A DNA stretch of 64,000 bases from Lasiosphaeria ovina (Eukaryota > Ascomycota > Sordariomycetes > Sordariales > Lasiosphaeriaceae). The translations under genes and the position numbers were made by a program. Below are positions 10,801 through 22,464 of the stretch, piece after piece (the first letter of the stretch is position 1; each line of letters begins with the position of its first letter). Location of the stretch: positions 258,001 to 322,000 of the forward strand of contig JAULSN010000004.1 of the NCBI GenBank assembly GCA_033439765.1. The letters are read 5' to 3'. Under the pieces are notes generated by a model, which searched no databases, was not told where the DNA came from, and saw only the letters and a list, made by a program, of their open reading frames with translations.

Positions 10801-11517
10801 GAAAAGGGGGTGGGTATACCTCGGCCTCTTTCTGCAGGTAGAAGGCGTTGACCTTTTCGAGCTCGCGTTCCTGTCGGCTGTCAGCAACCCTTGGGTCGGG
10901 TCGGGTCGGGTCGGGTTCACGGGGTCGACGTCGACCTTACCAGCTGGAAGAAGAAGGTGGCCTTGTTCGCCTGGAGAGCGGCCTGCGAGTCGAGGTGCTC
11001 TACGGCGGCGCGATAGGCGTCATTTTGCGTGGGGAGGACGGGGGTGGCCGAGAGTTTCTTGATGAGCTGTTCGACGCATTGTCAGTGACACAGGTCGGGA
11101 GCGAGAGCGGGTAGCTGCGAGGCCGTGCCGGCAATCTTTTCTCTGCATGCCTCGTGTGCTTGGCAAAAACAGAAGTACAAGGGGGCAAGGGAGTATCTAT
11201 TTCTCGGTGTCCTGCCATGGTATCCGTCCTTTCCTTTTTATCAAACCCCAAGAGGTCAACATCGGAGACAGGCTGTACCTTTTTGAGGGCCTTGTAGTTT
11301 ACGAAACTGGCCGCATACTCTGGCACCTCGAGCTGCCGCTTCTGTATGTGCTTGCCGAACTTCCTGCGAGGCGATGTGAGCATGCCAAAACCACTTGCAG
11401 TCAGGCGCGGGCAGGGCAGAGGGCGGATGGAAAGGGGGAGATCAAAAGAGAACAGAGGGGCGATATGGGCAGGGCGAGGGAGTAGGGTAATAAGTGCAAG
11501 GCTGGGAGCACTTACAT
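7842..11517 (-). CDS. nuc-2: SPX-ankyrin-GDPD phosphate-response regulator (PHO81/NUC-2)
   Basis: This is the fungal phosphate sensor and regulator: in yeast Pho81 inhibits the Pho80-Pho85 kinase, and in Neurospora NUC-2 acts upstream of PREG/PGOV. Seven exons in coding order: 11516-11517, 11279-11363, 10941-11066, 10820-10870, 9944-10754, 8085-9880 and 7842-8030. The joined product is 1019 aa. The SPX domain spans about residues 1-190, starting MKFGKHIQKRQLEVPEYAA with the basic KALKK and KLEKV-like helices. Ankyrin repeats cover about 290-550 (GRVPLHYASMHGRLDML; GWTPLVHAASEGNVPCLQAL). The C-terminal third resembles a glycerophosphodiester phosphodiesterase-like domain. The first exon supplies only AT of the start codon; G comes from exon 2 (see findings). 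An in-frame ATG at 11383 would be used if intron 1 were retained. An intron acceptor inside the ankyrin region (9881) was chosen by phase. Confidence 0.92.
10893..10915 (+). repeat. nuc-2: GGGTC pentanucleotide run, G-quadruplex-type motif
   Basis: Five GGG runs, each separated by TC, lie on the plus strand within a 70-nt intron of the minus-strand PHO81 gene (intron 10871-10940). The spacing fits the classical G3N2 quadruplex pattern. The pre-mRNA carries the C-rich complement, so any quadruplex would form in the template DNA strand. Confidence 0.8.
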
Positions 11518-11769
11518 AGTGCGCCTGGTCTAGAAAGCGGGCGGCGGCGCTGTAGAGTTGCGACTGGCTTTCTCCAATCAGGAAAGGCACCTCAGTCAAG
11601 CTGGGCTGGGCTATTGAGAGATGGCTTTCCTGGCTCAGCCCGAGCTTTGGTGGTTTTGCCCCGGCCCTGTGTCTGTCAGTCAGTCTTCTCTCTGTATGAC
11701 TGTCTGTGTGTCTGTATGTTTTTCTGTCTCTCTTTCTGTCTTTCTGTCTGTCTGCCTGTTTGGCTGATG

Positions 11770-11844
<75 letters not shown>

Positions 11845-11856
11845 TGTGTGTGTATG
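11770..11856. repeat. (TG)n dinucleotide microsatellite
   Basis: About 85 bp of nearly uninterrupted TG repeats, broken only by two TATG variants near the 3' end. It lies about 250 bp upstream of the PHO81 start codon and may be in its 5' untranslated region, where the transcript would read (CA)n. Confidence 0.95.
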
Positions 11857-12596
11857 TGAGACAGCAGCCAAGCCTGGGCATGTAGATAGCCACCGCCGAC
11901 CAAGGTATTTCCCTCAAGTATGTATAGCAGGCAGTAGGGTAGATAGAGGTAGGCAGATCTGCTCTTCTTGTTTTCTCGGTGCCCTTTTTTTGATCTCTGA
12001 TCTTGTCTTGTCCTGACTGAAAGGGGGCGTGACTGACAAGACAGCTCAGGGGGTGAGGGGAGGGGAGGGGGGACCTAAGGTAGGTCTGACTGGAACCGTC
12101 CGCCTAATCTACTACCTACCTACCTCCTACTAATAGAACAACTGAATGGGAACCTATAGTTGGGGTTCAGGCGTGTCTGTGTCTGTGTCTAGGTTTCCTG
12201 TAGCAGCAGAAGAAGCATTAGGATCTGATTGGAGAAGAAGTAGAAGAGAGAAAAAAAACAGAAGCAAAAATATAATAAAAAGACGGTAGCAAATTGACGG
12301 CAACTTCTTTTCTGGTATCCCGTTCGTTGTCTCCCTCAAAACATCGGATAGCGCCCTTTCCCGCACTGGGGCGTCAAGTATTCGTGTATGTACTGTACGT
12401 ACCGAGGACCCAGACCTAGACCCAGACTCAGACCCAGTTCCCAGACCTACTAGACCTAGTAGTTACAAGTTATAGGTATTGCGCCTGCTGCCACGCCACA
12501 TAGCCCAGTCCACACACACACATGGAGGCACAGTACATACTATGTAAGGTAGGTAGGGGTGTGTGATGTGGAATGTGACAGGGTATGCTTGCTTGG

Positions 12597-12646
12597 TATG
12601 AATGAATGATTGAATGAATGAATGGATGAATGAATGACTGAATGTA
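12597..12646 (+). repeat. GAAT/GGAT tetranucleotide repeat
   Basis: Imperfect GAAT repeats with GATT, GGAT and GACT variants. No function is apparent. Confidence 0.85.
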
Positions 12647-13733
12647 CGGATACAAAGTACATACAATACCACAACTGTACGGCGTACGGCCTGGATACCT
12701 GCACCTGTACATACAACCCGGTGGTGCAGCAAACCCCCCAGGGCGGGTCTAGCGAGCAGACGGCGGCGGGGACGGCGACAGAGGCGGCAGTTGGATGGAT
12801 GGCGGACAAGTACTGTATGTACGTACTGCTCATCTGCTGGTGCCCGCTGTCATGAAATTGCAGCAGAACGGACGGATGGACGGACGGTGCAGACGAATGG
12901 ATGGCGGGCATAAGGTAGGTGACGAGATCCAATCTCTTGGGTCCGCCGTGGCCCAGGTCAGGTCCAAGTACTTGGTCCCGTCCTAGTCTCCGTCTCGGCT
13001 TGCAACAGCAGCGCCAAGGAAAAAAAAGGCTCGGGCCCTCGCTCAGGCCAGTTGGGTACTTCGATGGATTCGATAAATTCGAGCTCACGAGACCCAGCAG
13101 AAAGCTCAGACAGAGCTAGGTCTAGGTCAGGTCGAACAAAGGTGCGTCTGGCTAAGAATCGATACTGATAGTGCAGTGTGCTGTGCCCACGCCAATGAGA
13201 GCCCGAGATCGTCCCATGTGCTTTGCTTTTTCGCTCGATGCGCAAGGCTGACGGAAGCCCAGCCCAGCGCGACAAGCTCCAAGTGCGGGGCAGCGTCCCG
13301 CTGAAAGAGGGGCTGGAGGGGTCGTTTACAGAGGAACGGATACCTAACTGAGGTTGGTTACTGGATCTTGGTCAGGGACTGGTAACTGAAATACGGAATT
13401 ACGGATAGCACCAACAGTACCAGGCCAAGCCGGGAAGGTAGCCACGGAGTTATTTCCCTCTTGTGGAGATCCAAGGTAATGCAGGCAAACGGGGCATTGT
13501 ACGTATATCTGCACTCTGGTGCTACATACTGTACTACAGTACTGAAATCATCTTCGTTCCGACCGGCCACTCCCCTCGGGAACAGGGCGGCCCTGGTGAC
13601 AGCTCCCTGGTGAGAGGGGTAATTACATGAGAGATACGACTCGACTAAATAGGTGAGGGGCCCGGTGAGAAAACAAGCTTCCAGACCCAGTTCCAGACCC
13701 AGGGCAGTTCCCGCCTTGCATCACAGCTCCTTC

Positions 13734-15294
13734 TCAATTCCCCTTGTCCGCCTTTGGCTTGTCGTCGACCAGGCTGTCGGCCATGGCATCCGCCGTGGCC
13801 TTCCTCAGCCGGTCGGCGTCGCTGTCCTCGGCCTTAGCCTCCTTGCTGCCCGTCGTCTTGTCCTTGACCTCCTTCTCGTCCTCGCTATCGCCGAGGCTGA
13901 ACGGGTCGTTCTCCGCAATCGGGCTGGGCTCCACCGTGGACAGCGGCTGCCACTTGCTGGCTCGGCCCGGCGACACAGTGTCCTTGGGAGGCAGCTTGGG
14001 CGACGCGTTATAGGCGTCAATGTCCTCGACTGTCTCGCGGAACGCCACCCGCCGTCCGTCCGGCCTGGGCGACTTGGACGCCGGCGGTGGCTTGAACAGG
14101 TTGGGGTTTCCCAGCGGCCGGTTGCTTTGCACGGGGGCTGTTGTTGGGTCAGCAAGGGGGGCTACATGCATATATGTCTCTCGTCCCGCCGTCGGAAGAA
14201 AATCGACGACTTACTTCCGTCATTGTTAAACTTCATGCCCGCAAAGTCGTCGCTGAGGAGCTCCGGGTCAGCGTCGTAGCGGTCGTAGTCGGCGCTCCGC
14301 CGGCTCTGGTCGCGGCTCGGCCTGCCCATGAAGGAGCTGCCGCCCTGCGCTGGCTGCTCATCCTGCTCGTCAAACTGCTCGTCTATCTTCTTCTTCAGAG
14401 TGGTGAACCACGTATTGACTTTGGCCTGCGTCTCAACAAAGCCCTTGCGCAGGCCCTCCTTGATGACGGGCAGCTCGTCGTCGAAGAAGTTGTGCTCCCG
14501 CTCCGAGGCCTCGTCGCTCTGCCTCCGGGGGGCCGTCTGCTGCCGGCTTCGAGGCGCTCCCGTGGGGCGGTTGTTCGCAGTTCTCGCTTCATAGGCGCCC
14601 ACGGTTTCGTAGTGCTCGGCGAGCTGGCGGGCGTACAGCTCGTCGGCCTCGAGCTGTGACTGCGCCGTCGAAGTAGGGCCTGCGGGGACCGCTGCAGGTC
14701 GCGGCGGTGGCGGCGGCGGCGGCAGCTCGTGCTGGGCAGCTGCTTCGGGGTCCGTCATCTCGAGGAGCGCATTGAATGCGGGCTCGATACGCCCGCCGCT
14801 GGCCGTCAGCACGGCCTTTATGACGGCGAGCTCGATGGACGGAAAGGCCTCCTTGAGTATCTGCTGGTTCTGCTGGGCTTCGGGCACGGGCCGCGGCGGC
14901 TTTGGCGGCGGGACGTCGCTGGACGCCGGGGCTTGGGGGGCGGCCGCGGGTGCAGCTGGGGCTGTAGCAGCCGAGCGAGCGGTGGCATCATCGCCGCCCA
15001 ACACACCTGATTCTTGCACGTCATCGTCGTCCATCTCGAGGGGTCTTGCTGTGGTGGGAGACTCGGGTGCTGTTTCTACTGACGCTGCGAGCGGCTTGGC
15101 CTGTGAAGGGGCAGGTTGTCAGCTCGAGAAATGAGCCTTCCAGCGGGATAACCAGGCGATAGGTAGTTTTGGCACGAAGGTTGAAGCACGAGGCGTTTCG
15201 CAAACCTGAGGTGCGGTTCGGCACTGGGCAATACCCCTAATGTCGACTTGGTCTTGACTGTGGGGAGCTTGGGACTTACAGTGGGTGCAGACAT
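13734..15294 (-). CDS. CUE5: CUE-domain ubiquitin-binding protein, CUE5-like
   Basis: This is a likely ubiquitin-binding adaptor of the Cue5 type; yeast Cue5 links ubiquitinated aggregates to Atg8 in selective autophagy. Three exons: 15280-15294 (MSAPT), 14215-15100 and 13734-14137. The introns are 179 and 77 nt. The product is 434 aa. The CUE domain is at about residues 82-125 and carries the expected FP motif (ILKEAFPSIELAVIKAVL) and LL near its end (AFNALLEM). It is followed by poly-Pro, a charged helical region (ELYARQLAEHYE), and an amphipathic segment (FVETQAKVNTWFTTLKKKID). The acidic, disordered tail contains RRVAFRETVEDIDAYNAS. CUE and a C-terminal disordered half match fungal Cue5 homologues. 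An Atg8-binding motif is not obvious to me. It is divergent from VPS20 across 797 bp. Confidence 0.85.
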
Positions 15295-16091
15295 GTCGGA
15301 CAAAACAGAGTTACAGGATCCGTAGAGGGAATGGAGCCAAATAGCCACGGAGCCACTGAGCTAATGGGTAAACGGTTGGGTATTCTCTGTTAACGCAACG
15401 GGCTCGTAATATGGTTTGCGAGGCAGCAACGTAGGCCAGTGCCGTCAGGTTGATAATGCGGTGGACGATGGCAGTGGCACCCTCTGGAAGGACGTCCCAT
15501 GTGAGCAGGGGGGTTGCTTGTGCTTGGTCGGCCGCCACTAGATTGCGTCGCAGGCACGCCACCCGTTCGCCTACCGGCCCCAGACAAGTTAGTCGATAAG
15601 ACACGCGGCTACAGGCACCGAGTACCTCTACACACTACCTCGGCCCGTTCGCAGCTCACAGCCCGTTCATGGCTCGGATGGAAGAAACATATTATTAGTT
15701 ATTTCTCTAATAAGGCTTTGAGGACTCCTTTATACTTTTAGTTTCTATCTCTGCACATTCTGTCCAGTTCGGCCAACAAATCAGACGTTTATCGTGCAAT
15801 ATTTAGTAGAGTGGAAGGTATTGTACTTAATATTCTGTAGGTAACCCTGGATAGCGGGATAAGCAACCCGCCAGTGACGTCTCGCTTTAGCTCGTGCGAG
15901 CTCCCGTCATCGCAACCCATTCCAACTCGCCCGTGAGACAATCCAGCCCGCGACTACGACAGTGACGATAGCAACGTCAGCTCCAGCTCCAGCCCCGACG
16001 ACCAAGAAATCCTCGACATTCTGCCAATTCTCTTCGTACCGAATCCACCAGACTTTCCGGGCTCCCCTCCCCCCTCCTATGGTGCTTTACC
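15295..16091. promoter_or_regulatory. Divergent promoter region, CUE5 / VPS20
   Basis: This 797-bp head-to-head interval must hold both promoters and 5' leaders. I saw no canonical TATA box at a convincing distance from either start. The part just before VPS20 (15880-16090) is CT- and CCAGCTCC-rich, as in many fungal 5' leaders. Confidence 0.45.
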
Positions 16092-16852
16092 ATGGGCAAT
16101 AGCTCCAGCCGTGTCACGGCCCAAGACAAGTAGCGAACCCCTCCCCTCCTCGCTCGGCGCAAACCACAACCACGCAGACAAAATTAACCCCACCCTTTCC
16201 CAGGGCGATTCTCGACCTCAAGACGCAGCGAGACAAGCTGCACCAGTACCAGAAGCGCGTGACGGTGCTGACGGACCGCGAGACGCAGATAGCGCGGCAG
16301 ATGCTGGCGGCGGGCGACAAGAAGCGCGCGCTGCTGGCCCTGCGGCGCAAAAAGTACCAGGAGTCGCTGCTGGCCAAGACAGATGCCCAGCTGGAGCAGC
16401 TCGAGAAGCTGACGTCGAGCGTCGAGTTCGCCCTGATCCAGAAGGACGTCGTCTTCGGCCTGCAGCAGGGCACCAAGGTGTTGAAGGAGATCCACGCCGA
16501 GATGGGCGGCATCGAGCACGTCGAGAAGCTGATGGGCGAGACGGCCGATGCCATTGCCTACCAGAGGGTATGTTCCCCCCTTTTCATCCACCGGCCACCT
16601 GCTAACATATTCTCCCCACAAAAACAGGAAGTCAGCGAGATGCTCGGCGGCCGCATCTCCAACCAGGACGAAGACGAAGTCGAAGAGGAGCTCGCGGCGC
16701 TCGAGGCCGAAGTCACAGCCGAGCGCGGCACGGCCGCAGTGCAGCCGCTACCGAGCGTGCCCGACACAGAGCTGCCAGCAGTAGCAGCAATAGAAGCCAG
16801 CGCAAAACAGCCGCCGCAGCGCCAGCCCGAGCGGCAAGCCATGCTAGCCTAG
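16092..16852 (+). CDS. VPS20: ESCRT-III subunit VPS20 (CHMP6 family)
   Basis: Vps20 nucleates the ESCRT-III filament on endosomes and is bound by ESCRT-II. Three exons: 16092-16129, 16204-16567 and 16628-16852. The introns are 74 and 60 nt, and phase is kept at both joins. The product is 208 aa. The N-terminus MGNSSS has Gly2 and a small/Ser context suited to N-myristoylation, a hallmark of Vps20/CHMP6. The Snf7 core follows: a basic helix (LKTQRDKLHQYQKRV) and the RKKYQESLLAK helix, then VFGLQQGTKVLKEIHAEMGG. The second exon junction restores AYQREVSEMLGG. The acidic C-terminal part (DEDEVEEELAALEAEV) is typical of the autoinhibitory region. Length is close to the family norm. The short first exon was placed from the conserved N-terminus and splice phase. 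Confidence 0.9.
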
Positions 16853-16952
16853 CACATCAAGTATACTTATCTACGAACGATAATGAGGATCCCTTCGCGA
16901 CAGCTGCGGGCAGATGGGACTAACTACCACGGCTTATATATAGAGAGCAGGA

Positions 16953-16979
16953 ACACACACACACACACACACACACACA
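16953..16979. repeat. (AC)n microsatellite
   Basis: About 13 AC units in the 3' region of VPS20. Confidence 0.95.
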
Positions 16980-17181
16980 GTTCGCGCGTGTTTAGTAGAT
17001 TGCATAGATGGCGGCGCCTAGGTAGGGAGGGGGAGTTTAAACGACGACAAATACAATGACAGCATAAACAAAATAAAAATAAAATTCACAAAACAAAAGA
17101 ACTCAAACTATCCATCCCTATGTACCAGTGAGGGCTAGACCTGCTTACAAGTTTGATTTCACCTTCCTTGGTGTGTTTGTT

Positions 17182-17230
17182 TATCCTCTCACGGCCATAT
17201 CCTCTCACGGCCATATCCTCTCACGGCCAT
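17182..17230 (+). repeat. Three tandem 16-bp units
   Basis: Three head-to-tail copies of TATCCTCTCACGGCCA, the first two identical and the third running into ATGTCTCG. They lie in a convergent 3' spacer. Confidence 0.9.
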
Positions 17231-18062
17231 GTCTCGTATTCCATAACCCATGTCTTATATCCATCCCCGTCTCTTCCTCTTCGATCTCGTCCTCGTTCCA
17301 GATCTCGATCCAGAAATGCCCCATGCGGCCATGATTACCTTTGGTATTCAACACCAGAGCATACTTGCATAATCCATATAATATATCACCCGCCCAGGCG
17401 TTTCCAAGGTAGACAGTCAAAATTAGTCTCGAGTACCCAGGTCTCCTTTCACGGTTTAAACTTGCTGACTGGCCGATGAACGAAAATAAAAAGAGAAAAA
17501 TACAGAACATCATTCTCAGTTTGATATACGAGCTCTTCAAAGCGGGTTCGCGACACCGGCATCTGTATCACATGCCGGGCTCGCTCCGTTACACACACAT
17601 CGGGACTTGGAGCGGCCCGGAGGCATGCGTCAAGCATCGGCACAACTAGAGAGTCAAGATTGTGCAAGACAAAAGGTCAGACTGTCGGCAATTGTTTGCA
17701 TTAGATGCTCAAGCAGACAGTATATACGGATCCGCCCAATGCACCGACGCTATGCAGCCAGAACCATAACCACCCGTGATGCCCTTAATGCCTCTCGATA
17801 AATACATTGAACAACAATGGTGACCATCAATACCCGAACACCAGTCCTCTGACACCAAGCCCGAAGATCATAGACCCGCAACGCCTTGCTCGTTCCTTTT
17901 CCCAGCCGGTACTCCAACCACAAACCAATGCAAGGCGAATTTCGTGGAATCGCACGCCTTGTATATACAACACCAGACATATGCTCTTCAAGGATTCATA
18001 CAAGAAAGCCCGCGCGGGGGCGAAGAAAATAGTGTACAAAGTTCAAGATCGGAAGAAGTCCT

Positions 18063-21000
18063 TCAGTCAAGGATTATGACTTCATCCGATCCCGTGGGTG
18101 GAGGATTGGGGCGTCTTTGGTATTCCGCAGAATACGGACCTGCTGCAACGGAAGACGTAAGGGGCCGATAAACCCGGCCCTCTTCCCCATAAGCGCTGTC
18201 CACATATGCGGGTGCTTGGTGGCTAACAAAAGAATTGTTAATATGGGGTGGCCGGAACGGCGGCTCGGTACGTCGGCTCTGTACGTACGCTTGCGATGGA
18301 ACATATTCGATGCCCACCACACGCTCCCGGCGCTGGATATTTGACGAATAGCCGTCTATTTGCCTCGGAATAGGGGACATCCGCTCTTGTCTATATTCAG
18401 GGCGTCTCAGTTCCACAACTTGCGACAATGGGTGACGGGCAACTCCAGATGGCGAGTCGTATCGGGCGGCTCTGTCGTCCACCCGGTACGGCTCGCGACG
18501 TTGAGCTCCCGGTTGGAACCCGTACACCTCTGCATCCGCCCGCAGTGATTGCGGTTCGTAGTGCACAGGTCCTGGTCGGGCCTCGTACCTCTCTGGATCC
18601 ACTAGGGATACTTGTCGAATCTCGTACGTCTCCCCATCCTGTTGAGGTGGCTGCGGCTCATGGCGCCGGGGAAATTTGTCCGACACTCGGACGAATTCGA
18701 CATAGTCATCTAGATGACTGTCGGCGTTTCCGTTGCCCCTAGCACGGGAATACTGTTGAGTACGGTCAGCAACATACACAGGAGCCAGTTGGTGGAAGCC
18801 ACCGGTAGATGTTCTGAGGGTTTGTGCGTAGCTTGGATGGTGATTATGGGACGCGTTAGTCATCGACTCCCTTTGCCGTGCGTTGGTGTCCGAAATCAAG
18901 ATTGGCCGGTTTCCAGCATCAACAATGAAGCTCTCTTCGGACCAGGCGGGCCGGAACTCTGGTCGGAGAATGGGTCTTCTTTCGGGATTTTCCATATTGT
19001 CGTAGTACGCTGTCAAAGGATGCGTATCAAAGGCGACCGAGCGAGAGAGAGGAGTGTAGCCTCTATCCACGCCACGAGCCTGAGGAACCGCTGCAGGGAG
19101 GTTTTGAGTCCTGGGAGGGAGCGTTACAAACTCGTCTTGGCCATGGATCGTATGATAGACTCGCGCTGTATCGACCTCTCCATGTTGCGTGAAACCCCTT
19201 TGAGGATACGAAACAACTTCGGCAGAAGCGGTAAATCCGCGAGGGACGGGTTCTGCCTGGCGAGGGTGAGCCACCGACCATGAAGGGAAGTTGGGCAAGG
19301 CAGGAGACGAAGGCTCGACAGATCTAACAAGATGGTCTTTCAGATCCTCCTGGCTGAACTGCTTCGGCTGTTCAACTCGGATACCAGTGTGGAAGGTATT
19401 CTGAGACCCAACTATAGGTCTGAACCCGTTGCTCGGCTGAGTTTCTTGGGCACGGCTCTCATGCGGGAAGCGGTAAAGCCTTGGATCAGCGGTTTGCTGT
19501 GATGCGTCGCCGTAGCCTGGAAGCTCTGGATTTCCACGACGGACCTCCAAGGGCTGGAGGGGACTATTGTACGCATCAAGTCGGGGGTGGTCTCCCACTC
19601 TCTGAACTCCCTGAAGCTCAGAACTTGCACGTTCGGACTCGGCACGTCTCCAGGACTGAGACGCATGACTCGCCGACCTGGCCATGGCCGTGTGGTTAGA
19701 GGATCGAGCTTGCTCGTTCTCTTCAAGCCGCTTGCGCTCCATGGCCTGCTCATAAGCAGCTTTGTACCGCCCGAAGCCTTTTTGGGCCTTCTTTTTTTCA
19801 CTACGCTCCCTGCGCGCGTCTTTTCTGGCCTTGCGTGCCGCGTACGCAAAACCAGATTGGCCGCCATCTCCGCTCAGGTGCAGAGTTGATATGAGGCTTG
19901 CAACCGTGCGCCCATCCTCACGGCTTGGCTCACCTAAAGAGGCAAAAGGGTAGGCGCTCCGGGGTGAGGGAAGTGTTAATGGAGAGCGAATCCAGGGTGC
20001 TTGTACGGGAGAGGGGGTGGTCTGTTCGGCCGAGGAAAGGTCCTTAACCTTGATGCGGGGATCCCCGCCGTGCGGGCCACTATTCCCGCCGGCATTTGGG
20101 GTACTTACCGAAGGGGCGGTCTGACCAACAGAGGAGCGGTTCTTAACCTTGATGAATGCATCGCCCGATACCACTGCTGGGTGGGCGTCGGGACGCTCGT
20201 CGTCGTCGTCAGATGCATCGTCGTCGTCGCTATCGCTTTCCGAATCCGAGATGACAATAACCTCCCGGAGAATCTCGTCAAGCTGGTCACGACCTGATTC
20301 CTCGTCGCCTCGCCACTTGAGAAGGAAATCGAGGCAGAGTTGCTCAACCGCCCTTCTGGAATTCACCCAGGTTGTCTGCTTCAGCAGCTCGTCGTATCTG
20401 GTGTGAGTATGCCGGATATGGGCACAAACGGCAAGATGGACGCGCCTGGTGAGGGGAACTCCCTCCGCCAACCCGACTGGTGGCTCTTTTCCTCTCCTAT
20501 AATATGCCTACCAAAAAGGTCAGAATATGCGACTTTGCCTAGTTCGGCGAGTGAGTGGACCAAGCATGGGCTTACCTTGTTGAACGATCTCTGAATGATC
20601 ATTTCGCGATCCGTGTTTGGTATGCGCGGAAAAAGTTCCCTTATTGCTGCATCAGCTTGTTTGTTGATGTCCTCTTGCCTTTCTGGGATAGGTTCAGGAC
20701 CGCTCCAAGTCATGCCGAGAATTTCGTCAGGCCCAAGAAGCTCGCGTGCCTGGTCAACGATGGACTGGCGAAAATGATAACCAATCCGATTGACTTGTTC
20801 ACCGATTGACGTGTCAAGGCCGGGTTTCACGGGACCGTAGTGTTGCTAGAGAGCGCGATTATTAGCAAGGCAAATCTTGGTAAAGCTAATAGGTAGTGGT
20901 GTCAACTCACCGTCACAACGAAGATCATAGCATCCATTTCGCGACAAAGCTCTTTACACTCCTCGATCAATCTGGGATTGCCGATGGGCACGAACTCGAA

Positions 21001-21345
21001 GCCGGGCGGCGCGACTTCATCGTTCGTTACCTGCCACATGTGAGTTAGCAAACAGAACGACGGCCTAGATGATTTTGAGAGGGAGGGTAGGATAGGGCAA
21101 ATGAAGGCGCGCTACTCCCATCACGTTACCTTGAGGTCGATTGGCTTCTTCTTGTTCGTATTCTCGATGAACTCGAAGTAGGACCTGTGTTTCGACGTGA
21201 GCTTCGGGTTATCACGTCTGGCAACGAGGCCTTCTGGCATGGGCGCATTCCAGTCAATGAGGTTGCCTCTGCGGTCTTTCTTGTGCCTGTCCTTGGCATG
21301 GTTGCCACGGGCTGGGCCCGGGCCAGCCGAATTATCTCTTCCCAT
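18063..21345 (-). CDS. DUF2293 domain protein with long disordered tail
   Basis: Four exons: 21130-21345, 20911-21030, 20576-20845 and 18063-20507. The introns are 99, 65 and 68 nt, and all joins are phase 0. The product is 1016 aa. The N-terminal 200 residues form the conserved part; the DUF2293 domain, known from fungi but without assigned function, covers about residues 130-250. It includes INKQADAAIRELFPRIPNTD, then REMIIQRSFNK. The exon 3/4 join gives AYYRRGKEPPVGLAEGVPLT and then RRVHLAVCAHIRHTHTRYD. An acidic run follows (SDSESDSDDDDASDDDDE), and the last roughly 750 residues are low-complexity, rich in Arg, Ser, Pro, Gln and Tyr, with a basic helix around KARKDARRERSEKKKAQKGF. The tail suggests a nuclear or RNA-associated protein, but that is inference. 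Confidence 0.85.
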
Positions 21346-22464
21346 TTTTGATGGCCACTACAAGCTCACATAGTGCGATGGAAGCATGAAAGGAAGGAAA
21401 GGAAGGCCGAGTATGAGATCCCGTCGGGTGACGCTGAACTCGCGCTTGCTCGCCAGCCAAGGGCCACCTGAGGTGGAATTCCTCAAGCAGCGAAAGGCGG
21501 TTTGAGTCTGGGTCCAGGTAAGGAGGCCAGGGAAACACCTAGGCAAGCGGAAGCTTGCGCACGAACAAGAAGTACTAGTAGGTGCGTGTAGCCCAAGGCC
21601 GGACTGACAAAAACTGAAATGAAATGAGAAGGCACGGCCGGGAAGTGAGGGGAATCCTGAAAGTCGACGGGAGCACGCACGTCTCCAAATGACGGATGCA
21701 AGGACCAAAATCGGTCCAAACGCAATGGAGCAGCGGCAGCTCGCAGCTGTTTACTTGCAGCAGTGCAGCAGTGCAGCAGTGCCAAATGGTCACTGGTGAT
21801 CGGGCACGGCGCACACAGGGTAAGTCGCAAAACAATCTGACGCCGACGTGGTTGATGAATTTGGTGCTGAGAATGTGGTGGAGGGGCAACCGAAGGCAGG
21901 AGGTGAAGGGATGTTGTTTAACCTTAGGACCTGAAGCTCAAGAGTCGGGCGGTGTGGGTATTTGGGCGGTGCTGGTGGGGCCGATTGCCCCGCTGATTTG
22001 GGCAAGGAAGGTTTCCGCCTGAGGCAGCCCAACCTCATCTGCACTTGCAGCCCTCCTCCCCGAACTAACGACAGACTGACGGGCACTTTCCAGGTTAAGA
22101 TATCGCATCACGTCCGTCTGTGAGTCCCGAAATGGGGTCACGATGATGAGCAGTATACAAACTGCCGAACCCTTATTGAGTCGGTCATAGAGCACAGTAG
22201 GGAGTCTTGATCAGTACCTAAGCCTGGCATCCTCAACATTCGTTTGCCTTTGCCTTTGCCTTTTTCTCGTTAGCACTTGGCACTTTGTGGATACCTTTGG
22301 ATCTCATCCATCTAGCATCTACAACAGTGCAGTCCACTTGTACGTGACGGCCCTTGGTGAGTCGTTCGTTGTTGGATCCTTCTAATTATCTGATACAGGC
22401 CTCTCATTGGGCCCATAATTGCCAGTGGCATTTATTTGTCCCGTCAGGCTGTGCGGCGTCCAGA
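21346..22464. promoter_or_regulatory. Divergent promoter region, DUF2293 gene / DHX35
   Basis: A 1.1-kb head-to-head interval. It includes a short GCAGCAGT tandem at about 21757-21780 and a TTTGCCTTTGCC run at about 22240-22262 shortly before DHX35. Open frames across it have no family resemblance. No TATA box stands out. Confidence 0.45.

Larger units (their letters stand above)
11518..13733. other. PHO81 5' region and spacer rich in simple repeats
   Basis: This is the upstream region of PHO81 and the downstream side of CUE5. It holds TCTG/TCTT repeats (about 11675-11765), a long (TG)n tract, a GAAT tetranucleotide run and CAGAC/CCCAG words around 12405-12450. GGAC/GGAT words lie at about 12868-12905. 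No protein-coding signal was seen. Confidence 0.6.
16853..18062. other. Convergent spacer VPS20 / DUF2293 gene
   Basis: This interval holds the 3' regions of two convergent genes. It has an (AC)n microsatellite, a three-copy 16-bp tandem repeat and an A-rich stretch at 17045-17105. A minus-strand open frame at 17205-17540 has no recognisable domain and is not called. Confidence 0.55.

Noticed and set aside
11494..11903. Open frames of Val/Cys (plus) or His/Thr (minus) dipeptide repeats
   Set aside because: They are direct translations of the (TG)n microsatellite and carry no independent coding signal.
17205..17540. Minus-strand 111-codon open frame with a hydrophobic N-terminus
   Set aside because: It overlaps the 16-bp tandem repeat in a convergent 3' spacer and shows no recognisable domain. 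Transcript data could revive it.
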